DNA of 64,000 nucleotides from Rhizoctonia solani (Eukaryota > Basidiomycota > Agaricomycetes > Cantharellales > Ceratobasidiaceae), in NCBI RefSeq assembly GCF_016906535.1, contig NC_057385.1:3224001-3288000 (forward strand), written 5' to 3'. Position 1 is the first letter of the stretch; each line of letters opens with the position of its first letter. A program made the translations under genes and the position numbers. Of this stretch, positions 53,643 through 64,000 are shown one piece after another. The notes beneath the pieces were generated by a model. It was given only the letters and a program-made list of their open reading frames with translations. It was not told the origin of the DNA and did not search any database.

Positions 53643-54597
53643 ATGGCTTTCTCTGATGTCAAGCAACTCGACGAGCACCTTGCTACTCGTTCCTACGTCG
53701 AGGGGTGAGTGTTTAACTCTTGCCCTTTTTGCATATCGCCACGATCTGCCGACTTGAATGATGAGTTACCGCTTTGGTCCGTGTTTCTGAGCCAGCGGAT
53801 TAAGACCCCGCGCCATACACAATGTCGACAACTTTTACCAAGCCCTCTGACCCTATTTCTTCTCTTTCCGATCCCATGCTTTTGTACGGTTGGCAAGATA
53901 CTAATACCCAACTTATTACAGCTACACCCCCTCCCAGGCTGATGTCGGCGTCTTCAAATCGCTCGGCAGTGCCCCTGACAAGGCCACCTACCCACACGCC
54001 GCTCGCTGGTACCTCCACATCAAGTCCTACGAGGCCGAGTGGAACTCGCTCCCCGGCGACAAGGCTGCCTCTGAGAAGCTGTTCGGCGGCGCTGGTGCCT
54101 CTGCTCCTGTAAGTGTCTTTTGATAAGGCAAAGCATTGTTTGCTTATCTCCCTGTGGTAGGCCCCTGATGCTGGAGGTGACGATGATGATGAAATCGATC
54201 TCTTCGGAGAAGATGATGACGATGAAGAGGCCGAGCGTCTCAAGGCTGAGCGTGTTGCCGAGTACAATGCTCGCAAGGCCAACAAGCCCAAGACCATCGC
54301 CAAGTCGGTTGTAACCCTCGAAGTCAAGCCTTGGGATGATGAGACTGACATGGCTGAGCTCGAGAAAAGTGTGCGTTCGATTGAACAGGAGGGTTTGGTG
54401 TGGGGCTCCTCCAAATTGGTGGCCATCGGTTATGGTATTAAGAAGCTTCAGATCACTCTTGTCGTTGGTACGTATACTGCTATGAACACCAGCGATATGA
54501 ATACTGACGTAGTTTCCGTACCACAGAGGACGAGTTAGTGAGCTTGGATGAGCTCCAGGAGAAGATTGCCGAGTTCGAGGACTATGTTCAGCACTGA
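53643..54597 (+). CDS. EFB1: Translation elongation factor eEF1B alpha (EF-1-beta), GDP/GTP exchange factor
   Basis: Recharges eEF1A with GTP during elongation. ~210 aa, as expected. The N-terminal GST-like part is [21 protein letters not shown] then [15 protein letters not shown] and [17 protein letters not shown]. An acidic linker [19 protein letters not shown] (the conserved acidic CAR region) follows. The exchange domain has [37 protein letters not shown] and [19 protein letters not shown] with stop at 54595-54597. Introns: 53705-53921 (217 nt, unusually long for this window), about 54111-54161 and about 54469-54526; a possible 3' UTR intron starts near 54617. The long first intron appears to carry a snoRNA. 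Confidence 0.95.
53755..53853 (+). ncRNA. Candidate C/D-box snoRNA in eEF1B intron 1
   Basis: Inside the 217 nt intron: box C ATGATGA at 53758-53764, box D' CTGA at 53787-53790, a C'-like TGTCGA at 53823-53828 and box D CTGA at 53847-53850. Total ~93 nt, a normal length. The 13 nt directly upstream of D' (53774-53786, TTGGTCCGTGTTT) are complementary to AAACACGGACCAA, a highly conserved LSU rRNA segment known to be 2'-O-methylated under guidance of the U32/U51 and snR39/snR59 snoRNAs. By the fifth-nucleotide rule the target would be the A within AAAC-A-CGG. Flanking terminal-stem pairing is weak. The second guide has no target I recognise. Confidence 0.7.
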
Positions 54598-54984
54598 TGT
54601 TGCTGCTATGCAGAGTGAGCTTGGCTTCTCCTCGGTGGGAAATATACTGATTCGTGTTTCTATAGAACTCTAAACGCGGCCTATACATGGGGATGCAAGT
54701 GTTTCTTACATTGGCGGAATGTAGTCTTACATATTTTTGAATGTGATGAAGTTAAAGTACAAAAAAGCGAGTGGTCTGTTTATACTATTTGCTCTATCAA
54801 GCAAGCGGCGCAGATATCGGTTCCTAGCATCGCGTCCTCGGCTTGTGAAGAGTTTTCCAACCGTGAATATCTGTATGACTTTGTTTATATTCCAGTTGAA
54901 AGTTAGTCCTTTTAAATCATTCGTTCGCAACTTTTCTTGTGCTCGTTGGGTCTGGAATGATTATGACACGGTAACGTACTGGTA
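54598..54984. other. 3' region of eEF1B and short intergenic sequence
   Basis: Contains the 3' UTR of eEF1B, possibly with a GTGAGC...CTATAG intron at about 54617-54664. No gene seen. Confidence 0.4.
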
Positions 54985-55425
54985 ACGTACTGTTCTCAAA
55001 TGGGTTGTCCAGGCAGTATGCTCACAAAAAAATCATTTCGAGCTCACCCTGGTAGTGTATGGCTAATGCTGATCCTATTGCTCCAGTTTTCAATTTAATG
55101 GTTATTATAGCAAAGGTTCATACAGACCTTCAGTACCAGTAACGCATACCGTGGCTGCTTTCTACGCCTCCATAGCTGGCGTGAACGACTTTAGCACCAT
55201 GATGCGATTATCGTATCAAAATGTCGCTACAAAGAGCCCTCATTGATAAGTAGCTGTGGTTTGGTGCTACATATCGTGGTTGAGGGCATAGTAGTAGGTA
55301 ACAACCATGCAAGCTTTGAAGTAGACTCGCTCGCACCTTTCCGTTTCATCCCATGGATTCGTATTGGAGACGCCGGTCCAATCGCCCAGAATGAGAAACC
55401 CGCTAAGAAGATGTGAAGTCTGGTC
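54985..55425 (+). pseudogene. Degenerate C-terminal fragment of an SDR gene
   Basis: Nucleotides near 54990-55055 (TGTTCTCAAATG...CCAGGCAGTATGCTC...) match the [11 protein letters not shown] region of the SDR copy at 56.98 kb. The end (55310-55418) encodes FIPWIRIGDAGPIAQNEKPAKKM followed by TGA, matching the C-terminal PWDRVGDAGP of the 57.36 kb copy. The frame between is broken by many stops. Only the last half of the gene remains, about 600 bp before a second, fuller copy. Confidence 0.7.
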
Positions 55426-56037
55426 ATGAGAGCAGATCAACGGTGATTAAATGTTTAGTTAAATTAGAGTTTAGTATTCAATTATGTTTTCACCTATGTA
55501 TGCGCTCTTACCTATGGCCCACAGCCGTATTGATCTATGGGGCTGAGGTGCACGTGGGCGAGTTCGTCCGACATAATAGTATGTTTTTGGCGTAACAATG
55601 CATATATACGAAATAGACTCCGAAATAAGTAGCTTCTACATTTCTTTGATCCCATTTAAGTGGGAGGCTTCGTGCTATGAATTCATGATTGGCCGATTTC
55701 TAACGCATTGAGAGAGGGTCACGATCACGTGTCACTTGGTCGCCTGGCGGTGATGGCGGACAATGGGAAGACCGCGCGTAGCCCCAGATCCCCTGAGAGG
55801 TCACCACCCACTAGCCCAAGTAGAGCTAAATGCATACCGTATCATCACGATTTACTATTATATATGCATCTCCGTCGAGGTCAATATCATAAAGTTGGTC
55901 AGCGCCCTCTCCTTGTCCTCAGTCCCCCGCTGCGTCATATTTGTTCGCCCCGGCCTATTTTAGCCTGCTCTTTCTTATCCTAGTCTCCTCCCCTTCGTGC
56001 TTGGATTTAAGCTACACACTGCTGCCTCTTTTATACC
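55426..56037. other. Intergenic stretch between SDR remnants
   Basis: No gene seen. GATCACGTGTCAC at about 55724-55736 contains the CACGTG core and resembles the promoter boxes seen elsewhere. Confidence 0.35.
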
Positions 56038-57456
56038 ATAGGCAACACATTTTCTCAAGGCTTTCCACCGAAGCCTATCTTTACTGTGGAACAGATCCCG
56101 GAATTAACCGGACAGGTCATGATCGTTACTGGGTGAGACCACATATTTTATCACATTCTGTCAGCTAACCTCGTAGCTAAGAGGGAATACCGGAATTGGG
56201 AAAGAAACTTGTAAAGTTAGTTAGCTCTATTACCGGGCCTTGGCACCTTCTCAAGCTTCCCGTAGGCGCTTCTCAATAAGAACGCCAAAGTTTACCTGGC
56301 TGCTCGTAACAAGTCAAGAGCAGATGAAGCTATCGAATGGTTGAAGAACGAGACCAGTGGAAAAGCGCCAATATTCTTGGAATTAGATCTGGCGAACTTT
56401 GCTTCGATCCGCAAGGCTCGAGGAGTTTAAGAGGTACATGCGTTCCATGAGGTATGATATTTACTTAATTTTGGCCGAGTGTTTAGCAAAGAGACAGAGC
56501 TACATGTTCTGTTCAACAATGCGTGAGTAAAATTTTGTAACCGAATTAAATATATTTCTACCATTAAGTTTCCCGCTTGAACCAGTGGGGTCATGGTGCC
56601 ACCAGTGAGCAGCGCACAACGGAGGGCTACGACCTACAGTTTGGGACGAACGTCCTTGGTCATTATTTATTTACCACCTGCTCCTACCAATGTTGATTCA
56701 TACGGCCAAGAATTCCCCGCTCGCTCGTGAGTGCACATTTTTCTTTGCGCATAGTCAAGGTTCTCATTTCATTGATGGACACGCACGAGTAATCAACACC
56801 TCGAGTAGCGCAGTCTATCATGTCCCCAAAGGTGGTATTATCTGGGAGACTCTTGGAATGATGCTTCAAGTGTGCAGGCGTGCAAAACTCTAGGAACACA
56901 CAAGTTGTATTATCAGAGCAAACTTGTGTGTATTAGCAACCTATTCCGACATCGTTGAATCTCACAATTATCTAGGGGAACGTCCTGTTCTCAAATGAAC
57001 TAGCCAGGCGGTACGCTAGTCAAGGGATAATCTCATCCTCACTCAACCCGGTACGTACACAGCCAATCTTCACATTTTGTATATAATTAAATATTTTTAT
57101 AGGTAACTTCAAACAGACCTTGCGGCATCTGAATTGGTTTGTTGTTGGACTCCTGGTGCGTTTAATAGATGACAATACCTGAATGCGGCTTGCTAATTGA
57201 CCCAGGGGTTCTTCCTACATCCTGCTAGCTATGGAGCTCTTACTCAGTTGTGGTCTGGTACCACACTCGATGGCGAGAGTCACAGTGGCAAGGTCAGCCA
57301 CAGGAAAATGATAAGAAAGAAAATTGATACCTACGTTTTGCTTAATAGTTTCTGATTCCATGGGATCGCGTTGGGGACGCTGGGCCATATAGCCATGATA
57401 AAGAGCTTGCTGAAAGGCTATGGAATTGGCTAGAAGAGCAGGTTAAATGCCATTGA
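56038..57456 (+). pseudogene. Short-chain dehydrogenase pseudogene (paralogue of 31.3-32.7 kb gene)
   Basis: Same exon order as the intact SDR: TVEQIPELTGQVMIVTG, then [89 protein letters not shown] (YxxxK), LARRYASQGII, and the end PWDRVGDAGP then WNWLEEQVKCH at TGA 57454. The position of the start codon reads ATA GGC AAC instead of ATG GGC AAC (56038-56046). At least four frame breaks occur in ~450 bp (near 56415, 56606, 56684 and 56857). This density, with the lost start, argues for a real pseudogene. Where the intact copy has GC donors, this one has GT (AAA|GTTAGT and AAG|GTCAGC). Confidence 0.75.
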
Positions 57457-57761
57457 ATGTGGGGCTGCATTATTTTCTCAAATATTATGCCTTTGGCTAC
57501 TATTCGTGGATTCCGGGACCAGACTGCGGGCCAGTATGACCGAATCACTCTTCAGAAACACCTTCAGAAAATTCACGGATCTTTAGAATATATTAGAAAG
57601 TACCATGGATGGTTTTGAAGGATCTAAAAGATCTCTGGGTGTCACAACGCTACTGGCGGCTGTTGTATTTGAGTGCCCTGAACTATGTTGAGCAAGACTT
57701 ACACGCCACGTTATTACAACAAAGGGGCTGCATATCACTATAATAAAATTATCTCGCTATT

Positions 57762-59926
57762 CTACATAGATTTCCATCTCTCCAAAGATATATAGCATAA
57801 CTTTGGCTGCTTTGTAATAGTTTCGATCGCCTCCCAAGTGCCAACTTCATGAGGTACTGGCTTGAAGAAGAAGGAGCGCGCCATTGCAGCGACGAAGTGT
57901 TTAAGCTGTAGAACCTATGATCCGGGAGCTTTTGAGCAAGAAGTTAAGAGTAAAATATACTAATGAGACTCACAGCAAGTCTCTGTCCAAAACACGCCCT
58001 GTGTCCTACACCAAATGGGAAACTAGGCCCGGCCAGCCGATTGAAGGTGCCATCTGGCCTTAGCCATCGAGTAGGTCGCCATTCGTTCGCGTCTGGACCC
58101 CATTCCGATTCGTCTCTGCTCATCATAGCAGTAGCAAACATTAGATAGGTTCCTTTGATGATTACAGTTTTAGTTGTATCAGGGTGATGTAGCATATCAT
58201 TACTGAGCATAGGCTCTCACCTTTTGGAATTAATCTCCCAAGAGCTACTTCATCCTGAAGTACTGAGCACAAAGAGTCAACTTGATCAGCTGCTATGATT
58301 AATTCGTCTAAAACTCACGTTCTCTTGCTATAAGAGACCCGATGCCAGCATGTCTCAAAGTTTCAGCTACAACCGCCTCTAACACAGGTACGCGATCGGA
58401 GTCATCAAGTAACTCAAAATCTAATGGCCCGGTTGCATCACCATCACGATTGAATACACTACAGACTTCTTCATGAAGACGACGCTGTATTTGGGGATCA
58501 GTTGCCAGGTACTTAACCAGCCACCTGAGCGCCGAAGCTGTTGTGTCCTGACCAGCACTGGCGTTGAAATTGAGTTACCGAAAAGATTAAAACCACAAAT
58601 AATAAAGAGTGGCTACTCACAAAACATACATCATCAGTTCATCAAGAATTTCGTCTTTCTCGAACTTCTCTGCGCCTTCTCGTGCTTCACGCTGTATAAT
58701 CATATCCAATACGCAGTCCGCATCCGTTGCAAGTGCAACCCTTTTCTTTTGTGATGTTTTCTTGTTCCCGAGCATCGATGATAGCATCGTTAAGGAATGA
58801 GCTTATTAAGTTGTACTGCTTTCTCCATGAAGGAGATGCATAGCAAGACACGACAGCGTAAACTGAAGGAAATGCGGCTCTGCTTGCCCCATGCATACTC
58901 TTCATCATTGCGTTGACAGCGTTGTATAGTGGAGGTACTTCTGAACGCGGGATTAATGCTATTCCGTCTTTCTTTTGAGGAGGATTGAGCTGGAGAGCAG
59001 CTCGCGTAGATTCCACACATCCAAGTGGGTGTCCCATGATGATGTTCACTAAGAGCAAGCCACTGGATTAGTCGGGTTCAATATGCGTAATAATACTGGC
59101 GCACATATGGTATCCTGCAAAGATCTAGTAATTAACCATCAATCGCAGATACCAGGGCAAGAATTACTAACCATTGTTGCCAATTGGATGTCAATCCCTG
59201 CCTCAAATGCACAGGAACCTACGGTACCCAACTTCTCGTCCCATAACTTCATTAGATCGCTTGCACCCATGGCCACGCGAACAGACATTCGCTCGAGATA
59301 GCGTCGACTCATACTTAGCGCAGTAAGACGACGATGCCTCTTCCATTTCTCGTCTGCGATTATAAGCGATTTTAGTCATCCGATTTTGTATACCGAGGTA
59401 TATTTATTTACTTGCAGGCAGTGCGATTTGACTATTTGGAATGACCGTCGCAAACCTGTATTCAGCCCGGTTGATTGTAAGGAATATAATAAATGCTCAG
59501 GTCTTGGTGCTTGATACTAAAAGTATATGCACATATGTTTGATTCACTCTGCTATGCTGATCAGTGACCTTTTCTTGAACCAAAATTCGCTGCATCTCTT
59601 TCCTGTCTGAAATGATTACGGCAATTTTATTTCTGAACAAAACCTTGCAAAAGGTTGGTTGCCATAAACAACATTGCCTATCCGTAGTTGATGCTTACCT
59701 GATAAATTGCACCATGTTTCTTTCCCATATTAGATAGAAAATCCACGAGTGATATCTTATCTTCCTTTGCGGCTTTGATAATACCAGGAATATCTCCCCA
59801 GATACTTGTTATTGGATTGTGCGGGATACCGGGTAACGGCTTAGGCAAGAGCCATTGATAGCCAAGCCAGGTCAGCAGAGATGGCAAAGCCAATATAGCT
59901 GTAGTTTTTATACACATGTATATCAT
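57762..59926 (-). CDS. Cytochrome P450 monooxygenase
   Basis: Membrane-anchored haem monooxygenase of the endoplasmic reticulum. N-terminal anchor MIYMCIKTTAILALPSLLTWLGYQWLLP, then the proline hinge PKPLPGIPHNP. I-helix AGQDTTASA (oxygen activation, ~58540-58560), K-helix ETLRHAG (ExxR, ~58358), PERF-like EWRPTRWL, and the haem-binding loop FPFGVGHRACFGQRL with the ligand Cys (~57985-58030). The C-terminus is FKPVPHEVGTWEAIETITKQP then a stop at 57762-57764. Around nine short introns. About 500 aa, normal. All signature motifs are intact, so likely functional. CYP family and substrate cannot be assigned by eye. The neighbouring SDR copies suggest, weakly, a former small metabolic group. Confidence 0.88.
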
Positions 59927-61422
59927 AATGTATCTTAATATGGGACTGAAGGGGGAGGAGCGATCAGAGAGTCCATTGGGAGGGCGTACTTATCTGATCC
60001 AGGCACCCTACAATCACAAGCTCCAAGGAGTGCCACCAGCACTGGCCGGAACACTTTGCCGGATTTCTACAAAATTGCTGGGCTTGCGAGCGCTTGGAAG
60101 CACCCATGGTTCTCCATATGTAGGTTTGGTCGTTGCGCTTTGCTCAACTCAGGTAGATAAGCATCATTTGAATCTCCCAAAATCGCAACACTAGCTGACT
60201 AAGAATTTGAGAAGCTCGGTGAGCATATGGAGAGCCATTGTAGTCCTGAGTGCTCGTAAATCCTAACGCTATTTGTAGAGTTCTCCGATGATCACTTGCA
60301 AACATTTCCGAGTGGTTCTAAAACGGCTCTTTGATCCTATGAATCAAGTCAATCTTGGGCCCTGTGGAGTTTTGCTCGACGGAGCCTGCGGAGGCCGCAA
60401 AATATCTACTGGGCCGATCAGGCCGGAGCAGGTACCGTTTGTCACTCACTATGCATCGTGCTTGTGCATTGTTCATAGTACCACGTTTCGGCGCTTGCGC
60501 CCTTATCTCTTCCCTTCCTTACTACGTACTGTGAGCACAACGTGCTCGCAGCAGAGCTTGTCACGTCCCATTATCCCACTTTTTTCTGGGAGCCCCACCC
60601 ACCCACACCTTTTCTATTGGCATGCGACCCGGTTTGGCCGCCCACCCAGCTCGCTTGGTGGCTCAGCCCTAGTAGTACCCCGGTTCAGCGTCCCGCCTCT
60701 CTGTTCCCACCCTTCTTCTGTCTGCCAGTCCTGGTCGTATATGTATTTCCTCATTTGATATACTCTCATTTTCCTCTCTTGTATGCGCCAGCCCGAGACC
60801 AAGTGGCGAGTTACGATTTATATATGTACTTTCAGAAAGTGTATATAGTATATAAGCTCCTAATGCTTGAATAAACATCCAACGCCAGGTAAAGTTGTTG
60901 CGGTAGCCAAGACTTGCCGTATTTTGTGATCCTATGTATCTTTTCTCTTCCCTGAATACGACCATTAGACCTACCCTGTAATGCATAATAATGATACCTT
61001 TAGATGCGTAGGTACATAAATCACGTTGTAGACATGGCGATGTTATGGGGTAGACAGAAATATTAGCTCTACTTGGGTTTGGCGGAGGGGTTCTCACATC
61101 AGTCACATGACCGTGCGGAACTGATCCGTGATCCTAACTGATTCGCCAACGGCATATGACGTACTCTTGCTTCTCTGTTACTGAAAACCATTAGGCAACC
61201 TGCGGATCCCACACAAACTTTTGTATATATAGGCAATCAAGCGTAGGGTATGGTGGACTGGCACTCAAGATGCGCTTGTGGGCGCTTATGCTGTGATAGT
61301 TTGGATGACTGTTGATTGTTTGAATTGGCTGCGGGTCTAGGTGTCAGCTCTGAATCTATGACCCTGACATAAGGACACACATTCTCGACCAAGGCCAATT
61401 CAATTTGCTCTCCCCTTCCACC
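59927..61422. other. Intergenic region, no supported gene
   Basis: 1.5 kb. Frames at 60288-60758 and 60542-60874 (plus) have low-complexity Pro/Ser/Cys composition and no domain. 60575-60790 is pyrimidine-rich. No repeat boundary recognised. The last 100 bp form the leader of the GT32 gene. Confidence 0.4.
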
Positions 61423-62643
61423 ATGCATACTTTTTCCTACCGCCGACCTCGTAATCTCGTATGCTTGGCTTTTGCCGGATTCACGGTCCTGCTGACATCT
61501 GCTGTCTTATTCGCCGAGTATAGCTCGATAGAAACAAAACATACGCTTTGTGCAACTATATTGCCCGATACATCCGTCAGTCGAACAACGTACACGTTCA
61601 ACGAAACTGCGCCTCGCGCCCGAGCGATCAATCCGCGTACACTTATATCAACAGTAGCAGCCGGCCAACGCGTCTCTGCTCGATTTATCCACCAAAGCTG
61701 GAAAACTCACGACTTGAAACCTTCGACTGTTCCCCTCGCCGATAGTTGGCGTCTTTCTTATCCTGGCTGGGAATATGTACTATGGGACGATGCCGATAAC
61801 AAGGAGCTTGTGCGAGTCCTTTATCCCCGGTTGTTAGCCACGTACGAAGCACTGCCTCGCGAGATCTATCGGGCTGACTTCGTGCGAAATCTCTACATGT
61901 AAGCCGAGTTCTTCGCATTGGTTGTTGCGCGCTTATATCTGAAATTACGTTTAGGCATGCCTTTGGAGGTATCTACGCCGACCTGGACTCCGAGGCTGTC
62001 GCACCATTGGAACCACTGCTTTCCGCTTCATCCGAGCGCCTCGCGGAATCTCCGTCCACCCCTGTAGCCTTTGTGGGGGAGATGGTCACGGCAGTAACCC
62101 TGCCCACGCGGTTCCCAATGCATTCTTCGCTGCAACAACCCCTGGCCACCCCTTCTGGACCGTTCCAATCGACTTTGCCGTTGCCTGGACTTCCAACTGG
62201 ACGGCTAAAAAAGCGCAAGACGAAAAACCTGTTGATCCAGGTATGTATTTCCTAATTCGCCCATAATAACTCTGATTCAACATGATCCTCGTAGAATTCG
62301 TCACCGGCCCCGTAGCACTGCGATACTCGCTGTTTGTGTACTCTGATCCCACCAACTGGCCCAACTCGGACCCTCCCATATTGTACGCTTGAACAACTCT
62401 GCCCCACTTCCCCCGCTTTCCGAATTGCCACCCCGGGTTGCTCCCAACGCTACTGCGCCTCCTATCGCACTACTTCCTCCCGATATTATATACCCTTATT
62501 CTTGGGATACCCCTCGCCCTCAACTCGGAAGCGCTGCGACCAAATGCGTCTGCTGGATGAACTGGAGGACATACGATCGAGAAAAGTGCAAGTCTCGCGT
62601 TGGAGCTAGATGGGTGATAAATTATTGGAGTCACGGGTGGTAA
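61423..62643 (+). CDS. GT32-family glycosyltransferase (Och1-like type II membrane protein)
   Basis: The start at 61423 is in a strong CCACCATGC context. A basic N-terminus and a signal-anchor span (NLVCLAFAGFTVLLTSAVLFA) give type II Golgi topology. Catalytic blocks of GT32: RFIHQSWKTHDL, SYPGWEYVLWDDADN, YRADFVRNLYM joined across an intron to HAFGGIYADLDSEA, whose DLD is the metal-binding DxD. NAFFAATTPGHPFW and CWMNWRTYD follow. ~370 aa, as for the family. Two introns (about 61902-61955 and 62240-62294). One extra base is needed at GG 62084-62085 and at CCC 62375-62377. Known members transfer mannose or other sugars in N-glycan or sphingolipid synthesis; the exact donor is not determinable here. 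Confidence 0.85.
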
Positions 62644-63073
62644 CTACGATGAGTGGTGTTATCAGGTCGACGTGATATGGTGAGAGGAGAGATATTTTTA
62701 GTTCCTTGATATTTTGTGTATATATAGAGTCGCTTTCTCTGCTCTTGCACATTTCTGGCTATGTACGATTATATTTAATTACGAAGACACATAATGCGCA
62801 GTAATCCTAGTTCCTTTCAAGCATGTTCCTTAACTGGATGTAAGAAAATGAAGCTGCATCTATTGTCGGCAGCTTTTCAAGTGACTTCTGGCCCAAAGCT
62901 GGCATGGATTCAGCTGGCATAATACAGGTTAATAAGAGTGGTATGATTATTCAAACGTTATTGACGTATACATGGGTTTAAATATATCTTCTAGTTGGAT
63001 GTAATTAATCGTTTGACGAAAGAGGTGCATAAAAACAAAATTGAGCTTACAGTCGCCCAGCCGTTCGTGGAAT
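62644..63073. other. Intergenic between convergent genes
   Basis: AT-rich 3' flanks of the GT32 gene and the minus-strand gene. Nothing else recognised. Confidence 0.4.
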
Positions 63074-64000
63074 TCAGGCATCTTCCAACCGGTTCGACGC
63101 AGTCAAACGCCGGCTATAGTGGTCATAGAGATATTCAGTGAAGTCTTCGAGATTACAATGCGTATTGTACCCCCATCGCAAGAATACACCGTCTGCTAAC
63201 TTTGCCATGGTTTTAGCAAAGTCTTCGTCGCTTTGTGTTTCCGGAGAGTCAATCTTCAGCTCCTTCAGCCACCAGTCTATACAGTGTGGCAGGTAGTACG
63301 GAAGTGGGCAAGGGGTCCATTGTGGGAGGGTATCCTCTTCAAAAAACTTGCTACTTTCTGAGGAATAGCCCATATTTCTCGACCAATGAATCTCGGGATG
63401 GGATATCACAACATCTTCAAGTCCAGGAAGTTCGTTTTGTAGCTCTTCGATTTCAGCAAACTGTGCTTCGAGGCTTTGAAACGGGAGCTTCGGTTCGAAT
63501 ACGACAAATAGGGCGACGAGTTCATCATAACAAAGCCCGGATGCAGCGAGCATCGTTGCGACCCAAGTCAACGAGTCATGGATAGGTGCCGAGACTCCCC
63601 TCTCAATCTTTTAGGAAAACACATATGGACAGTGATACCATGGACGCAGCACAGATTGGGATACGCATCGTAGCTCTCTCGAATTAAAACTCCAACATCG
63701 TGTGCGGAGAGATCGAGTATTCCACCCAGCTCAAACCCGCCCTTGGCGAACCCAGGATAGATGTCGGCGTGCATATGCATGTAGGATTCATCACAGCGAC
63801 AAAAGAAAACTATAGGGCGGTTTTGACATAGCTTTCTCAATGAGATATGACCTGGCAGTTCGATCAGAATGGCCAAGTTGGGTAAGAACGTCGGATCGGA
63901 CGCTGCCGAGTCCAATTTGTGCTGGAAATGGACTCCACTTTGAGAATGGAAGTTATGTTCAATTTTGTCATAATCAGTACCATAGATCTGGAGTCTTGTG
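63074..64000 (-). CDS. Unrecognised protein, 5' end beyond the window
   Basis: Open on the minus strand from the right edge: YGTDYDKIEHNFHSQSG, then LDSAASDPTFLPNLAILIELPGH, RPIVFFCRCDESYMHMHADIY, VLIRESYDAYPNLCCVHG, and after a frame break WVATMLAASGLCYDELVALFVVFEP, ending RRLTASNRLEDA at a stop at 63074-63076. The break at CCCC 63597-63600 (GGGG on the coding strand) closes if one base is added, giving LRGVSAPIHDSLTW. No intron is visible in ~925 nt, unusual for this window. No domain recognised. It is rich in Leu, Asp, Glu and aromatic residues, apparently a soluble globular protein; probably a lineage-type family. Confidence 0.6.

Noticed and set aside
53705..53921. Direct equivalence of the intron snoRNA to yeast snR18
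   Set aside because: snR18 shares the host gene in yeast, but the guide here matches a different LSU segment (AAACACGGACC), closer to the U51/U32 target region.
55000..60000. A secondary-metabolite gene cluster
   Set aside because: Only a P450 and dead SDR copies are present; there is no core synthase, transporter or regulator.
60288..60874. Two overlapping plus-strand frames of 110-156 codons
   Set aside because: Composition is that of translated pyrimidine-rich DNA, with no domain and no conserved-looking segment.

Overview
This is a nuclear genomic window from a filamentous basidiomycete (Agaricomycetes). Genes are broken by many short GT-AG introns of roughly 45-90 nt, intergenic gaps are short, and the cell-wall and housekeeping proteins are basidiomycete-like. 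The Ty3/gypsy chromodomain tail and the pogo-type transposase remnant at the left edge, plus the run of lineage-type hypothetical proteins, fit Rhizoctonia or a close relative (Ceratobasidiaceae). That assignment is my inference and has not been tested by a search.

Layout. 1-5.2 kb is transposon-rich and AT-rich: the end of a Ty3/gypsy element with its 3' LTR, inserted into a pogo-type transposase remnant; a solo-LTR-like unit; and a pogo-like MITE with TA target duplication. 5.3-9.2 kb holds NUF2 (kinetochore) convergent with an ING-type PHD protein. 9.2-12.5 kb is a gene-poor, probably decayed interval. 12.5-16.3 kb is PEX6, with related dispersed repeats on both sides. 17.9-22.8 kb holds a COMPASS Spp1/Cfp1-like PHD protein and a DUF4211 protein. 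23.2-31.0 kb is a complete alpha-1,3-glucan synthase. 31.3-34.7 kb has a short-chain dehydrogenase (SDR), an intron-containing tRNA-Leu(AAG) and a small UPF0045 thiamine-binding-type protein. 34.8-40.3 kb is MCM7 followed closely by a kexin (KEX2). 40.9-48.1 kb has an unrecognised multi-pass membrane protein, the vacuolar lipase ATG15 and an unrecognised gene. 50-54.6 kb has a Q/P-rich membrane protein and translation factor eEF1B-alpha. 55-60 kb is an accessory stretch with two decayed SDR copies and a cytochrome P450. 61.4-64 kb has a GT32 glycosyltransferase and an unrecognised gene running off the right edge.

Functional themes. Most genes are independent housekeeping functions: chromatin (ING, Spp1-like), replication (MCM7), mitosis (NUF2), organelle biogenesis and turnover (PEX6, ATG15), secretion (KEX2, GT32), cell wall (AGS) and translation (eEF1B). 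I see no biosynthetic cluster beyond the weak SDR/P450 association at 55-60 kb.

Most interesting observations: (1) the first intron of the eEF1B gene contains what looks like a C/D-box snoRNA whose guide is complementary to a conserved LSU rRNA segment; the human orthologue EEF1B2 also hosts a C/D snoRNA. (2) About a dozen conserved genes each need one extra base, usually in a homopolymer, to stay in frame, which points to systematic sequence error rather than pseudogenes. (3) The intact SDR gene uses GC-AG introns where its decayed paralogue has GT. (4) A nested gypsy-in-pogo insertion. (5) CACGTG boxes recur 40-60 bp upstream of several start codons.
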